In this document: positions 41,810 to 51,623 of the stretch, in pieces | How the letters are laid out: the number at the start of each line of letters is the position of its first letter | Position numbering within the stretch: the first letter of the stretch is position 1 | Assembly: GCF_030689685.1 (NCBI RefSeq) | Contig: NZ_JAUYEY010000027.1 | Coordinates: 121,306 to 185,305, forward strand | DNA from: Polaromonas sp. | Lineage (GTDB): Bacteria > Pseudomonadota > Gammaproteobacteria > Burkholderiales > Burkholderiaceae_C | Direction of reading: 5' to 3' | Length of the DNA stretch: 64,000 nucleotides | Position numbers and translations under genes: made by a program | Notes under the pieces: model-generated | What the model saw: only the letters and a program-made list of their open reading frames with translations | Databases searched by the model: none | What the model was told of the DNA's origin: nothing

Positions 41810-42082
41810 TCAGTTCAGGGCGTCCTTGAGCGCTTTGCCTGGACGGAACTTGGGCACCTTGGCTGCCTTGATTTTAATCGCATCGCCGGTACGCGGGTTG
41901 CGGCCAGTGCGGGCCGCACGTTTTCCGACTGCAAAAGTGCCAAAACCCACCAGAGACACGGAGCCTCCTTTTTTCAGGGTTGTTTTGACTGCGCCAATGG
42001 TTGACTCCAGCGCGCGCGTGGCGGCCGCTTTGGAAATATCAGCATGTTTGGCAATGTGCTCGATCAGTTCAGTCTTGTTCAC
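41810..42082 (-). CDS. hupB: DNA-binding protein HU
   Basis: Histone-like nucleoid protein, 90 residues. I start at the GTG at 42082 ([20 protein letters not shown]), the family's fixed N-terminus, instead of the in-frame ATG upstream. The DNA-binding arm [20 protein letters not shown] is intact. Upstream of tRNA-Val and ppiD on the same strand, a common betaproteobacterial order. Confidence 0.96.
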   Translation of the reverse strand: MNKTELIEHIAKHADISKAAATRALESTIGAVKTTLKKGGSVSLVGFGTFAVGKRAARTGRNPRTGDAIKIKAAKVPKFRPGKALKDALN

Positions 42083-42343
42083 AAGGAGCCCCTCGTTGAT
42101 AAAGTTAATCTGGTTGTCTCTTGAAATATCTCCCCTGGACACCTGTAAAAAGATAACAGCGGGAGGCGGCATGTGCAGATCGTCTGCTGCGTCCAATTAG
42201 AGCCATGGACTCCAACCGTGTCAAGACAACATCAGATTTTTACAACGTGCGGAGGCGGATTCTAGTCTTTTTTTTCACGCTTTCCCGACCTGTTCATAAG
42301 CACACCCTGTATTCGGGGATCCCACCAAGCAGGGCGTTTCGCC
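42083..42343. other. Intergenic region hupB - tartrate dehydrogenase
   Basis: 261 bp. It should contain the hupB promoter on the minus strand. Nothing else with clear structure; no gene remnant seen. Confidence 0.4.
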
Positions 42344-43444
42344 TCAGGCCAGCGCCTGTACGATGGCCTTGCCCACATCGGTGCCGCTCGCCGTTCCGCC
42401 GAGGTCGGGCGTACGCGGTGCACCGCTCTGGGGACTGAGCATTTTTTCAATCGCGGCGAGCACAGCGTCATGCGCATCCTTGTGGCCCAGGAATTCCAGC
42501 ATCATCGCGCCGCACCAGATTTGACCGATCGGGTTGGCGATGTTGCGTCCCGCAATGTCGGGCGCCGATCCATGCACAGGCTCGAACAGCGACGGAAAAT
42601 TGCGCTCCGGATTCAGGTTGGCACTGGGCGCAATACCGATGGTGCCGGTACACGCCGGGCCCAGGTCACTGAGGATGTCGCCGAACAGGTTGCTGGCCAC
42701 CACCACATCGAAAAAGTCCGGGCGCTGGACAAAGTGCGCGGTCAGGATGTCGATGTGAAACTTGTCGAGTTTCAGGTCGGGATAATTTTTGGCCATCTCG
42801 GTCACACGCTCGTCCCAATAGGGCATGGTGATCGCAATGCCGTTGGATTTGGTGGCGCTGGTCAGGTGTTTTTTCGGCCGCGACTGCGCCAGTTCAAACG
42901 CAAACTTGAGCACGCGGTCCACACCAATGCGTGAAAAGACACTTTCCTGCATCACGATCTCGCGCTCGGTGCCGGCGTACATGCGACCGCCTATGCTGGA
43001 GTATTCGCCTTCGGTGTTCTCACGCACGATGTACATGTCGATCTCGCCGGGCAGGCGCGCGCTGCCGTCGCGGCGCACCACCGGCGCGATGATGCCGGGC
43101 ATCAAACGCGCGGGCCGCAGGTTGATGTACTGGTCGAACTCGCGGCGAAACAGCAGCAACGAGCCCCACAGCGACACATGGTCGGCGATTTTTTCAGGCC
43201 AACCCACCGCGCCGAAATAAATCGCGTCGTGCCCGCCGATCTGGTCCTTCCAGTTGTCCGGCATCATCTGGCCGTGTTTCTCGTAGTAGTCCCAGCTCGA
43301 AAAATCGAAGTGGTCGAACTGCAGGTCAATGTTGAATTTCGATGCAGCAGCCTCCATCACACGAATGCCCTCGGGCATGGTTTCCTTGCCGATGCCGTCG
43401 CCGGCGATGACCGCGATTCTTTTCTTTGCTGTGCTCTTGTTCAT
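42344..43444 (-). CDS. Tartrate / D-malate dehydrogenase (decarboxylating)
   Basis: Isocitrate/isopropylmalate dehydrogenase-family enzyme, 366 residues, closest in style to tartrate dehydrogenase (TtuC) and D-malate dehydrogenase (DmlA). IAVIAGDGIGKE opens the protein; substrate and metal residues are in VRENTEGEYSSIGG, KSNGIAITMPYWDE and VVASNLFGDILSDLGP; NAD use fits LFEPVHGSAPDIAGRNIANP. A LysR regulator of DmlR type is encoded divergently beyond the pseudogene. Confidence 0.9.
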   Translation of the reverse strand: MNKSTAKKRIAVIAGDGIGKETMPEGIRVMEAAASKFNIDLQFDHFDFSSWDYYEKHGQMMPDNWKDQIGGHDAIYFGAVGWPEKIADHVSLWGSLLLFRREFDQYINLRPARLMPGIIAPVVRRDGSARLPGEIDMYIVRENTEGEYSSIGGRMYAGTEREIVMQESVFSRIGVDRVLKFAFELAQSRPKKHLTSATKSNGIAITMPYWDERVTEMAKNYPDLKLDKFHIDILTAHFVQRPDFFDVVVASNLFGDILSDLGPACTGTIGIAPSANLNPERNFPSLFEPVHGSAPDIAGRNIANPIGQIWCGAMMLEFLGHKDAHDAVLAAIEKMLSPQSGAPRTPDLGGTASGTDVGKAIVQALA

Positions 43445-43458
43445 GGTCCGTCCTTGGT

Positions 43459-44021
43459 TCAGGTGGTAAAAAAATTCAGCGCTTCGTCCAGCAGCAGGGC
43501 TGGCGCTTCTTCCGCAATATAGTGGCCGCAGGGCAGCGGCCGTCCCGAGACCTCGAGAGCGAGTTCACGCCACAAGGCCAGCACCTCAAAACATTGACCC
43601 ACCGCGCCGTGTTCGCCCCAGAGCACCCGCAGAGGCTGGGCCAGCTTGCGGCCGGCAGCCATATCGGCGCGGTCATGGTCAAGGTCGATGCCAGCGGAGG
43701 CGCGATAGTCCTCGCAGATGCTTTCAGCAGTGCCCCGAATTTGTACGCAACGTTCGTACGCCGCCATCGCTTCGGGCGCAAACGCGGCCAGGCCGGCTGG
43801 CGCTTGCCCATCACGCTGCGGATGTAGCGCACCGGGTCCGCCTCTATCAAGGCTCCGGGCAAGGGCGGCGGCTGGATCAGGAAAAACCAGTGCCAGTAGG
43901 CGCGCGCAAACGCCTCGGTGGTACTGCTGTACATGGCCAGCGTGGGCGCAATGTCTAACAGCAGCATGCGCTGGACTGCTGCAGGATGGTCGGCCGCGAG
44001 GCGTGTCTTTGTGGTTTTCAT
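43459..44021 (-). pseudogene. Haloacetate dehalogenase-like alpha/beta-hydrolase, truncated and frameshifted
   Basis: Two overlapping minus-strand frames together give the C-terminal two thirds of a fluoroacetate dehalogenase-like hydrolase. The upstream frame reads LAADHPAAVQRMLLLDIAP and AYWHWFFLIQPPPLP up to SVMGKR near 43805. The homology then continues one frame over as GLAAFAPEAMAAYERC, CEDYRASAGIDLDHDRAD, LRVLWGEHGAVGQCF and the His loop LPCGHYIAEEAP. The N-terminal region with the nucleophile Asp is absent. So at least one frameshift and a 5' deletion have occurred. Confidence 0.8.
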
Positions 44022-44099
44022 GCGTGGACTGATTCTGCGCAATCGGAGGCGTCGATTCAAGCAATAATCAGGCAATTGATTGTTTCTATAAAAGCATGA

Positions 44100-45074
44100 A
44101 TGCAACGCAGTGATCTGGAACTGGTTCTGGCCGTGCGTGAGCACGGCAGCCTCAGCGCAGCCGCCCTCAGCCTGGATGTGGCACCGCCAGTCGTCACCAA
44201 GCGGCTCGCCGCGCTGGAGGCGCGCCTGGGCCAGCGACTGTTTCAGCGCACCACCCGGCGCGTCAGTCCGACCGCTGAAGGCGAGACGGTGTGCGAGCGC
44301 GCGCTGGTCCTGCTGCGCGGCTTTACGGAGCTCGAGGCGGAGCTGCAGGAACGCAAGGCCGAACCCACCGGCCTGATCCGGCTGGCAGCCACCCTGGGCT
44401 TTGGCCGGCTGTGGCTGGGGCCGGCTCTGGCCAGCTTCCAGGAGCGTTATCCGCGCATCGAGATCCAGTTGCAACTGACCGAACAGTTGCCAGACCTGGC
44501 CGCCGAAGGCTTTGATGGCGCCGTCTGGCTGTGGCAAGTTGAGGGGCGACAGGCCGCGCAGTGGGTATCGCGCCGGCTGGCGCGCAACCAGCGGGTGCAG
44601 GTGGCCTCACCGCGCTACATCCGTCAGCACGGCATACCCGCCAGCCTGGACGAGTTGCAGAACCATGCCTGCCTGATCGTGCGCGAAAACGGCAGCGCCA
44701 GCGGTCAGCGCTTCGATGTCTGGCCTCTGCAAAAAGAACGCGACAAAACACCGGCGCGGGTCCGCGTGCACGGGCCGCTGTCGAGCAATTCAGGTGAACT
44801 GGTGCGCGACTGGTGTGTCGCGGGCCGAGGCATCATGCTGCGCAGCCTCTGGGACATCGCACCGCAACTGGCCAGCGGCGATCTGGTGCACGTGCTGCCG
44901 GCTTATGCCATGCCGGACGCCGACATCCACTGGCTGGCACCCTACCGCGCAGACTCGCCGCAGCGGATCCGGCTGCTGATCGACCATCTGCTCGCGCAGT
45001 TTCAGGGCGCCCCCTGGAAAACTAGGACGCAGTCTTTGCGGGCCGCACCACGAGGCTCACGCCCAGCGCCGTGA
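44100..45074 (+). CDS. LysR-family transcriptional regulator (DmlR-like)
   Basis: 324 residues. N-terminal winged helix-turn-helix (residues 1-60: DLELVLAVREHGSLSAAALS, VVTKRLAALEARLGQRLFQRTTR) and a C-terminal effector-binding domain. It sits divergently from the tartrate/D-malate dehydrogenase, with the broken dehalogenase gene between them, so it may control that enzyme. Its 3' end overlaps the convergent EamA gene by 53 bp. Confidence 0.9.
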   Translation: MQRSDLELVLAVREHGSLSAAALSLDVAPPVVTKRLAALEARLGQRLFQRTTRRVSPTAEGETVCERALVLLRGFTELEAELQERKAEPTGLIRLAATLGFGRLWLGPALASFQERYPRIEIQLQLTEQLPDLAAEGFDGAVWLWQVEGRQAAQWVSRRLARNQRVQVASPRYIRQHGIPASLDELQNHACLIVRENGSASGQRFDVWPLQKERDKTPARVRVHGPLSSNSGELVRDWCVAGRGIMLRSLWDIAPQLASGDLVHVLPAYAMPDADIHWLAPYRADSPQRIRLLIDHLLAQFQGAPWKTRTQSLRAAPRGSRPAP

Positions 45075-45930
45075 GTGCCGTGCCCACCACCGTGACCGCC
45101 GTGATGGCTTCGCCAAACAGCAGCCAGGCCATCAGCGCCGTGGTCGGCGGCACCAGGTAGAGCAGGCTGGTCACGGCTGTGGCCGCACCGCGCTGGATCA
45201 GCATGTACAGCAGCGAGCTGCCGCCCAGAGTCAGGCCCAGCACCGACCAGGCCAACGCACCGACGAAGCCGCCAGTCCATTGAACAGGCTCGGTCTCCAG
45301 CAATGTGAAAGGCAGGGTCACCAGCAGCGCCGCGCCGAGCTGGATGGCATTGGCGCTGCGCACATCGGCAGACTGGACAAAACGCTTCTGGTACAAGGTG
45401 CCGGCCGTGATGCACAGCAGTGCGAAGACGGCAAAACCCAGGGTGTAGGGCGTGGCTTCATTGCCGGCGCCGAATTTACCCGAGACCACCAGCAGCAAAC
45501 CGGCCAGGCCCAGCACCAGGCCCAGCCATTGGCGTGCGCTGACGCGGCTTTCGGCTTGACTGGACTCGCCCATCCGGGACACCCAGACCGCCGTCAGCAC
45601 CGGCTGCAGACCGACCACCAGCGCCGACAGGCCCGAGCCCATGCCGCCCTTGATGGCGGACCAGACTCCGCTCAAATAACCCGCATGGATCAGGATGCCG
45701 GTGACAGCCAGGTGCAGCCACTGCACGCGGCTGGCGGGCCAGGCAACCCGCGCGATGGCAATCCAGGCGATGAAACACAGCAAGGACAAGGCGTAACGGA
45801 TTGCCAGGAAGCTCAGTGGCGGCGCATAAGGTAAACCGTATTTGGCGACGATGAAACCGGTGCTCCAAATCAGCACGAAGACGGCAGGCATCGCCCGGAT
45901 CAGGGCATCATTCGATGCAGGCCTCGTCAT
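45022..45930 (-). CDS. EamA-family (DMT) transporter
   Basis: Ten-helix drug/metabolite exporter, 302 residues. I start at ATG 45930, which overlaps the pgsA stop by 4 bp (ATGA). Two EamA repeats are visible: MPAVFVLIWSTGFIVAKYGL near the N-terminus and AWSVLGLTLGGSSLLYMLIQ in the second half. Substrate unknown. Confidence 0.9.
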   Translation of the reverse strand: MTRPASNDALIRAMPAVFVLIWSTGFIVAKYGLPYAPPLSFLAIRYALSLLCFIAWIAIARVAWPASRVQWLHLAVTGILIHAGYLSGVWSAIKGGMGSGLSALVVGLQPVLTAVWVSRMGESSQAESRVSARQWLGLVLGLAGLLLVVSGKFGAGNEATPYTLGFAVFALLCITAGTLYQKRFVQSADVRSANAIQLGAALLVTLPFTLLETEPVQWTGGFVGALAWSVLGLTLGGSSLLYMLIQRGAATAVTSLLYLVPPTTALMAWLLFGEAITAVTVVGTALTALGVSLVVRPAKTAS

Positions 45931-46493
45931 TTGGTGCGGGCGCGAATTTCGGGAATGGCTTTTTTCAGGTAATAAATCATGGACCAGACGGTCAGGATGG
46001 CCGACAGCCAGATCAGCCAGGTGCCCCAGAGATTGGTGTCGATCACGCCAAACAGCTCCCCGTCGTAAAGCAGGAAAGGAATGGCCACCATCTGCACCGT
46101 GGTTTTTATCTTGCCAAGCATGTGGACCGCCACGCTTTTGGTCGCACCTATCAGCGCCATCCATTCGCGCAGCGCGGAAATCGCGATCTCACGGCCGATG
46201 ATGATGAGCGCCACAAACACGTCGATGCGGTCTAAGTGAACCAGCACCAGCAAAGAAGCACACACCAGAAACTTGTCGGCGACCGGGTCGAGAAAGGCGC
46301 CGAAGGACGAAGTCTGGTTCAATTTCCGTGCCAGGTAGCCGTCCAGCCAGTCGGTCGCGGCGAACACCACGAACATCACGGTGGCAATCAGGTTGGCCTT
46401 TTCCGGCGCGATATCGATATAAAAAACCCCCACAATCAGCGGAATCGCAACAATGCGGGTCCAGGTCATCAGCGTGGGTATGGTCAGAAACAT
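45927..46493 (-). CDS. pgsA: CDP-diacylglycerol-glycerol-3-phosphate 3-phosphatidyltransferase
   Basis: Makes phosphatidylglycerophosphate for anionic phospholipids. 188 residues from ATG 46493 (MFLTIPTLMTWTRIVAIP). The CDP-alcohol phosphotransferase motif is complete: DWLDGYLARKLNQTSSFGAF followed by LDPVADK. Downstream of uvrC on the same strand, as in many proteobacteria. Confidence 0.95.
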   Translation of the reverse strand: MFLTIPTLMTWTRIVAIPLIVGVFYIDIAPEKANLIATVMFVVFAATDWLDGYLARKLNQTSSFGAFLDPVADKFLVCASLLVLVHLDRIDVFVALIIIGREIAISALREWMALIGATKSVAVHMLGKIKTTVQMVAIPFLLYDGELFGVIDTNLWGTWLIWLSAILTVWSMIYYLKKAIPEIRARTK

Positions 46494-46601
46494 CGTCCGA
46501 TTTTGGCATGAGAGCGCGCCGGCAGACTGGCAGGGACTGCAGCGCCCCCCCAAATACCCCGGCTTTCACAGCGCGGAGGGTGCAAAAGCCTCCCTGCACC
46601 G

Positions 46602-48515
46602 TCAATGCAGGGCGCGATAAATTTCATCGGCCAGGTCACGCGAGATGCCTTCCACCGTGGCGATGTCCTCGGCGCTTGCCGCGTTCACGCCGCGTATGCC
46701 GCCAAAGCGCTGCAGCAGACTGGCGCGCTTTTTAGGGCCTATGCCAGCGATGTCTTCGAGCCGGCTGGCGCCGATCCGCACCTTGGCACGTTTGGCGCGC
46801 ATGCCGGTGATGGCGAAGCGATGGGCTTCGTCGCGGATCTGGGCAATCAGCATCAGTGCGGCGGAATCGCGGCCGAGATAGACTTTTTCGCGACCGTCGG
46901 CAAACACCAGTTCTTCCAGCCCGACCTTGCGGCCCTCGCCCTTCTCCACCCCGGCGATCAGGCCCAGATCCAGTCCGAGTTCCTCGAACACCTGGCGCGC
47001 CATCGAGACCTGCCCCTTGCCGCCGTCGATCAGCACCAGATCGGGCAAGCGGGCGGTGTTGTTGCGCGCCGCTTCGGCAAGTTTGCTGTAGCGGCGCATC
47101 AGCACCTGGCGCATGGCGGCGTAGTCGTCGCCCGGCGTGATGCCGTCGATGTTGTAGCGCCGGTATTCGGCGCTTTGCATCTTGTGCCCGTGAAACACCA
47201 CGCACGAGGCCTGGGTCGATTCGCCGGCCGTGTGTGAAATGTCGAAACATTCGATGCGCAGGGCATCAAGGTTGTCCAGCGCGAGCTCCAGCGCCTCGGC
47301 CAGCGCGCGCGTTCGGGCCTGCTGCGAGCCCTGCTCAGCCAGCAGGCGGGCCAGTTGCAGGTCGGCATTTTTCTGCGCCATCTCCAGCCAGATACGGCGC
47401 TGTTCGCGCGGCTGGTGGATGGCCGTGACCTTGTTGCCGGTCTGCATGATCAGGGCGGCGATCAGTTCCTTGTCCACCGGCTGGCTGCACACCAGCACGG
47501 GTGGCACCGGCACGTCGATGTAATGCTGGGCGACAAAGGCCTCCAGCACCAGCGCCTCCAGGCTTTTCAGTTTGCCCGCTGCTTCGGCCCCCGCAGATTC
47601 CGGACTGTCGCCATCCAGCCCGGCCAGGTCGGCGGCGTGCTCCACATGGGTGGGGAAGTACGGCCGGTCGCCCAGGTGCCGGCCCCCGCGCACCATGGCC
47701 AGATTCACGCAGGCCTTGCCGCCGTGCACCTTGACCGCGAGGACGTCCACGTCCTTGTCACCACCCGTTTCCATGGACTGCTGATGCAGCACCTTGGACA
47801 GCGCCGACATCTGGTTGCGCAGCTCGGCGGCTTGCTCGAACGCCAGCTTGTCCGCATGGCCGCGCATCTGTTTTTCGAGCTCAGTCAATATCTCTTCAGC
47901 CTGGCCCTGCAAAAAACGCTCGGCATTGGCGACGTCCAGCGCGTACTGCTCGGGCGTCACATGACCCACGCAGGGCGCCGAGCAGCGCTTGATCTGGTAC
48001 AGCAGGCAAGGCCGCGTGCGGTTGTTGAACACCGTGTCTTCGCAGGTGCGCAGCTTGAACACCTTTTGCAGCAGCAAGATCGTTTCCTTGACCGCCCAGG
48101 CGCTCGGGTAGGGGCCGAAGTAGCGGTGCTTTTTCTCCACCGCGCCGCGGTAATAGGCCACGCGCGGGAAACTGTGGGATGCCAGCTTGAGGTAGGGGTA
48201 GCTCTTGTCGTCGCGGAACAGGATGTTGAACTTCGGGTTCAGCGTCTTGATCAGGTTGTTTTCCAGCAGCAGGGCCTCGGCCTCGGAGCGCACCACCGTG
48301 GTCTCCATGCGCGCGATCTTCGTCACCATGTGGCCGATGCGCGTACCACCGTGGTTTTTCTGGAAGTAGGTCGAGACGCGTTTTTTCAGGTCGCGCGCCT
48401 TGCCGACATACAACACGCCGCCTTCCGCATCGAAATAACGGTAGACGCCCGGCATGGCCGGCAGGGCCGCGACTTCGCTGAGCAGTTGGGGATCGAATTC
48501 GTGGGGCACGGTCAT
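46602..48515 (-). CDS. uvrC: Excinuclease ABC subunit C
   Basis: Dual-incision nuclease of nucleotide excision repair, 637 residues. I start at ATG 48515 ([12 protein letters not shown]); the frame is open far beyond, but that part overlaps divergent earP. The GIY-YIG domain is at about 16-95 ([24 protein letters not shown]), then a UVR motif near residue 210, the RNase H-like nuclease ([15 protein letters not shown]) and C-terminal helix-hairpin-helix motifs ([19 protein letters not shown]). Its start is 39 bp from that of earP. Confidence 0.96.
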   Translation of the reverse strand: MTVPHEFDPQLLSEVAALPAMPGVYRYFDAEGGVLYVGKARDLKKRVSTYFQKNHGGTRIGHMVTKIARMETTVVRSEAEALLLENNLIKTLNPKFNILFRDDKSYPYLKLASHSFPRVAYYRGAVEKKHRYFGPYPSAWAVKETILLLQKVFKLRTCEDTVFNNRTRPCLLYQIKRCSAPCVGHVTPEQYALDVANAERFLQGQAEEILTELEKQMRGHADKLAFEQAAELRNQMSALSKVLHQQSMETGGDKDVDVLAVKVHGGKACVNLAMVRGGRHLGDRPYFPTHVEHAADLAGLDGDSPESAGAEAAGKLKSLEALVLEAFVAQHYIDVPVPPVLVCSQPVDKELIAALIMQTGNKVTAIHQPREQRRIWLEMAQKNADLQLARLLAEQGSQQARTRALAEALELALDNLDALRIECFDISHTAGESTQASCVVFHGHKMQSAEYRRYNIDGITPGDDYAAMRQVLMRRYSKLAEAARNNTARLPDLVLIDGGKGQVSMARQVFEELGLDLGLIAGVEKGEGRKVGLEELVFADGREKVYLGRDSAALMLIAQIRDEAHRFAITGMRAKRAKVRIGASRLEDIAGIGPKKRASLLQRFGGIRGVNAASAEDIATVEGISRDLADEIYRALH

Positions 48516-48554
48516 GGTGATGTCGGAAGTACCCGTATTGTGGACAATCCGGAC

Positions 48555-49667
48555 ATGAATCGCAGCCGGCAGTGGGACATATTTTGCAAAGTCATCGACA
48601 ACCATGGCGACATCGGTGTCTGCTGGCGGCTCAGCGCCGACCTGGCCGCGCGTGGCCAGCAGGTGCGGCTGTGGGTCGATGATGCCTCGGCGCTGCAATG
48701 GATGGCGCCTGCGGGGCATGCGGGCGTGACGGTGCTGCCCTGGCTGGAGCCGCTGGGGCTGAACATCCTGCGCCTGGACAGCGCCCCCTGCGAGGTGCTG
48801 GTGGAAGCTTTCGGCTGCGACATCGCTCCTGAAGTTATAGCTGCCTGTGCAGACCGGCAAAGGGCTGGATGCCAAAAACCTGTATGGATCAACCTCGAGT
48901 ACCTGTCCGCCGAGCCTTATGTGGAACGATGCCACGGCCTGCCCTCGCCAGTGCAGCGCGGCCCGGTGGCCGGCTGGAGCAAGTGGTTTTTTTACCCTGG
49001 CTTCACGCCTGGCACTGGTGGCCTGCTGCGCGAGCCCGATCTGATGCTGCGGCAGGCGAATTTCGACCGGACCGCCTGGCTTGCTGAGCAGCGCATCGAA
49101 TGGGCCGGCCAGAAACTGGTCAGCCTCTTCTGCTACGAACCCCCTGCCCTGGCCGACCTGCTGCATCAGTATGCGCACGCAGGACTGGGCCGCCAGCCGG
49201 TGCACCTGCTGGTGGCCGCCGGACGCGCTGCCAGCGCGGTCCAGGCCGTTATTAGTGATCAAAAGTGGCTCCAGTCCATGTCGGATGGACTTGGACTGCT
49301 ATCAATTTCATACCTTCCGCTGCTGAGCCAGACCGATTTTGACCACCTGCTGTGGGCCTGCGATCTGAACTTTGTGCGTGGTGAGGACTCGGTGGTGCGC
49401 GCGCTGTGGGCCGGCAAACCTTTTGTCTGGCAGATTTACCCGCAGGACGACCAGGCGCACCTGGCCAAATTGCAGGCTTTCCTGGGCCTGCTGGACGCGC
49501 CGCCCTCGCTGCGGGCCTTTCATGAGGCCTGGAACGGCCCGCAGCAAGATCTACTCGCCATGGACATTGCAAGCTGGTCCGAATGTATCCGCGCAGTCCG
49601 GCAGCGCCTGCTGGGTCAGCCGGACCTCGGCACCCAGTTGCTCGAATTTGTGGCAAAAAAAAGCTAA
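48555..49667 (+). CDS. earP: EF-P arginine rhamnosyltransferase EarP
   Basis: Transfers rhamnose from TDP-rhamnose to Arg32 of elongation factor P. 370 residues from ATG 48555 ([20 protein letters not shown]). The catalytic aspartates fall in IDNHGDIGV (D15 and D19 here) and the donor-binding Glu in [33 protein letters not shown] is also canonical. Two family-A repeat copies are embedded in frame (about 48831-48880 and 49256-49310), in what look like variable loops. efp follows 106 bp downstream. The frame is open long before this start, but that part lies opposite uvrC. Confidence 0.95.
   Translation: MNRSRQWDIFCKVIDNHGDIGVCWRLSADLAARGQQVRLWVDDASALQWMAPAGHAGVTVLPWLEPLGLNILRLDSAPCEVLVEAFGCDIAPEVIAACADRQRAGCQKPVWINLEYLSAEPYVERCHGLPSPVQRGPVAGWSKWFFYPGFTPGTGGLLREPDLMLRQANFDRTAWLAEQRIEWAGQKLVSLFCYEPPALADLLHQYAHAGLGRQPVHLLVAAGRAASAVQAVISDQKWLQSMSDGLGLLSISYLPLLSQTDFDHLLWACDLNFVRGEDSVVRALWAGKPFVWQIYPQDDQAHLAKLQAFLGLLDAPPSLRAFHEAWNGPQQDLLAMDIASWSECIRAVRQRLLGQPDLGTQLLEFVAKKS
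48831..48880 (-). repeat. Dispersed repeat family A, copy inside earP (minus orientation)
   Basis: On the minus strand, GGCATCCAGCCCTTTG and AGGCAGCTATAACTT match the family blocks in order and spacing. It encodes part of [17 protein letters not shown]. Confidence 0.65.
49256..49310 (+). repeat. Dispersed repeat family A, copy inside earP
   Basis: TGATCAAAAGTGGCTCCAGT on the left and TTGGACTGCTATCAATTTCA on the right. It encodes part of [17 protein letters not shown] in frame. Confidence 0.7.
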
Positions 49668-49773
49668 AATCAGGGGCTTTGCGGAGAGTCCCAGTCGGGC
49701 CGGCCGCACAACCTGCCGCAGGACCCGCGTCCTCAACCAGCGTCCAGCGGCCCAGCCTCAACTAAGAACTGTT

Positions 49774-50328
49774 ATGAAAATCGCTCAAGAAATACGCGCC
49801 GGTAACGTCATCATGCACGGCAAGGACCCGATGGTTGTGCTCAAGACCGAATACAGCCGCGGCGGGCGCAACTCTGCCACCGTACGCATGAAGCTCAAAA
49901 GCCTGATTGGCAGCTTCGGGACTGAGCAGGTCTTCAAGGCCGACGACAAGGTCGACCAGGTCATCCTCGACAAAAAGGACTGCACTTACTCCTACTTTGC
50001 CGACCCGATGTACATCTGCATGGACGCCGAGTACAACCAGTACGAAGTCGAATCCGAAAATATGGGCGACGCGTTGAACTACCTGCAAGACGGCATGGAA
50101 CTCGAAGTTGTGTTCTACGACGGCAAGGCGATTTCGGTCGAGGTGCCCACCAGCGTGCAGCGCGAGATCACCTGGACCGAGCCCGCCGTCAAAGGCGACA
50201 CCTCCGGCAAGGTGCTCAAGCCTGCCAAGCTGGCCACCGGTTTTGAAATCGGCGTGCCCATCTTTGTGGCCCAGGGCGATGTCGTCGAGATCGACACCCG
50301 CACCGGCGAATACCGCAAACGCGTCTGA
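49774..50328 (+). CDS. efp: Elongation factor P (Arg32 type)
   Basis: Relieves ribosome stalling at polyproline stretches. 184 residues in three beta domains. Counting from the start [10 protein letters not shown], the tip residue is R32 in SRGGRNSAT, the rhamnosylation target of EarP (E. coli has Lys34 at this tip). The C-terminal [20 protein letters not shown] is typical. Placed directly after earP and ended by a terminator. Confidence 0.97.
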   Translation: MKIAQEIRAGNVIMHGKDPMVVLKTEYSRGGRNSATVRMKLKSLIGSFGTEQVFKADDKVDQVILDKKDCTYSYFADPMYICMDAEYNQYEVESENMGDALNYLQDGMELEVVFYDGKAISVEVPTSVQREITWTEPAVKGDTSGKVLKPAKLATGFEIGVPIFVAQGDVVEIDTRTGEYRKRV

Positions 50329-50343
50329 CTCTTTGCTGCTATG

Positions 50344-50371
50344 AAAAAAAGGCTCCCGAGGGAGCCTTTTT
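50344..50371. terminator. Terminator after efp
   Basis: AAAAAAAGGCTCCC-GA-GGGAGCCTTTTT. Confidence 0.85.
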
Positions 50372-50394
50372 CAATAAGCGACGGGTCTGCAGTT

Positions 50395-50535
50395 TCAGCG
50401 CAAACGCACCACATGTCCATCGAGAGCAGTCAGCGAGGTATCCACAAATCCTGAGCCCGAACGGTCTCCTGGATTAAAGTCGACGATGAACTCTCCGGAC
50501 AAAGGCAAGCAGGAAATGATCACCAAAGTTGAACA
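50395..50535 (-). pseudogene. Possible 3' remnant of a protein gene
   Basis: In the spacer between efp and the Bug gene, the minus strand reads GEFIVDFNPGDRSGSG then FVDTSLTALDGHVVRLR and a TGA at 50397-50395. The composition looks like a real protein C-terminus, but there is no start or body upstream. I do not recognise the family. It could be the stub left by a deletion, or chance. Confidence 0.3.
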
Positions 50536-50562
50536 AAGTCTTCTGACGTATTTGACTCCCGG

Positions 50563-51561
50563 TCAGCTCGGTTCAATCCCCAAATCCCGAAGGCGCTTGG
50601 TGATAACGGGAAACTCTTCGTTGTACATGGCCAACGCGCGGTCTGCTCCGGTAATCATTGGCTCAAGGCCACGCTCCCGGATCGCCCCGATAACTTCGGC
50701 ACTGTTGGCAATTGCCTGAATTTCAGTAGACAGCCGCGCGACCACCGTATCCGGTGTGGCTTTGGGCACCAAAACCGCCATCCAGACGCTGCGGTCAAAA
50801 AAGTTGTCAGTGATGCCCAATTCGCGAAAAGTAGGCACATTGGGCAGTGCACTGGAACGGTTGACGCCCATCATTGCAAGAGGCACGATTTTGTTACCCA
50901 GCACATGTGGGCGGGCAGTGCCAGCAGAGGTCCAGCCGCAGTTGATCGTATTGGTAAGCAGGTCCTGCAGTACGGGCGCTTCGCCGCGTTGCGGCACGTG
51001 CACCGAGTTGAACTTCAAGCTGCTGCCCAAGGTCTGGCCCGCCAGATGTCCGAGGCTTCCAATGCCCCACGAGCCATAAGAAACCTGCCGGCCCGCAGCA
51101 GCAGCATAGGCTTTGAACTCCTCAAAATTCTTCACCCCTAGGCTGGCCGGCACCGACAGCAGCGCTGGGCTACGCAAAATTGACGCCACAAAACGAAAAT
51201 CTCTTTGTGGGTCGTAAGGAAGATTTTTTATCAGTACGGTGTTGTTGATGAGGGGATCATTGAGCGTATACAAAAGCGTGTAGCCGTCTGCAGGCGCCTT
51301 GGCTACCTCGGCACAACCAATCGCTCCTGCAGCGCCTGTCTTGTTGTCAATGATGACGCTCTGCCCAAGGCTCCTCGACAGTTTTTCACCAATCAAACGG
51401 GCTGTTGCGTCGGTAGCACCACCGGGTGCGAACGGCACAACCACACGCAGGCCTTTTGTGGGGAATGCACCCGTCTGGGCGTTGGCCTTGAGCAGCAGCG
51501 ATGGGGCTGCGAGCGCAACCGACCACTGGGCACCGGCGTAGAAAAATTTTCTTCTGAGCAT
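50563..51561 (-). CDS. Bug-family tripartite tricarboxylate transporter substrate-binding protein
   Basis: Periplasmic receptor of the TctC/Bug family, greatly expanded in betaproteobacteria. 332 residues from ATG 51561 with GGAG upstream. The signal peptide has an RR pair (MLRRKFFYAG) and ends near LLLKANAQ. Family marks are RVVVPFAPGGATDATARLIGE and VIIDNKTGAAGAIG. No TctA/TctB membrane genes are nearby. Third gene of the MarR-Rieske unit, so it may bind the same aromatic or acid substrate (inference). Confidence 0.92.
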   Translation of the reverse strand: MLRRKFFYAGAQWSVALAAPSLLLKANAQTGAFPTKGLRVVVPFAPGGATDATARLIGEKLSRSLGQSVIIDNKTGAAGAIGCAEVAKAPADGYTLLYTLNDPLINNTVLIKNLPYDPQRDFRFVASILRSPALLSVPASLGVKNFEEFKAYAAAAGRQVSYGSWGIGSLGHLAGQTLGSSLKFNSVHVPQRGEAPVLQDLLTNTINCGWTSAGTARPHVLGNKIVPLAMMGVNRSSALPNVPTFRELGITDNFFDRSVWMAVLVPKATPDTVVARLSTEIQAIANSAEVIGAIRERGLEPMITGADRALAMYNEEFPVITKRLRDLGIEPS

Positions 51562-51623
51562 GAAAGTCTCCTTTGGCAAATTAGCTTGACATGGGTTGAA
51601 ACGGGTTGAAATCGAAAAAAGAT

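Noticed and set aside
47355..48554. Open frame upstream of earP in the same frame
   Set aside because: It runs antisense to uvrC; earP similarity starts only at 48555.
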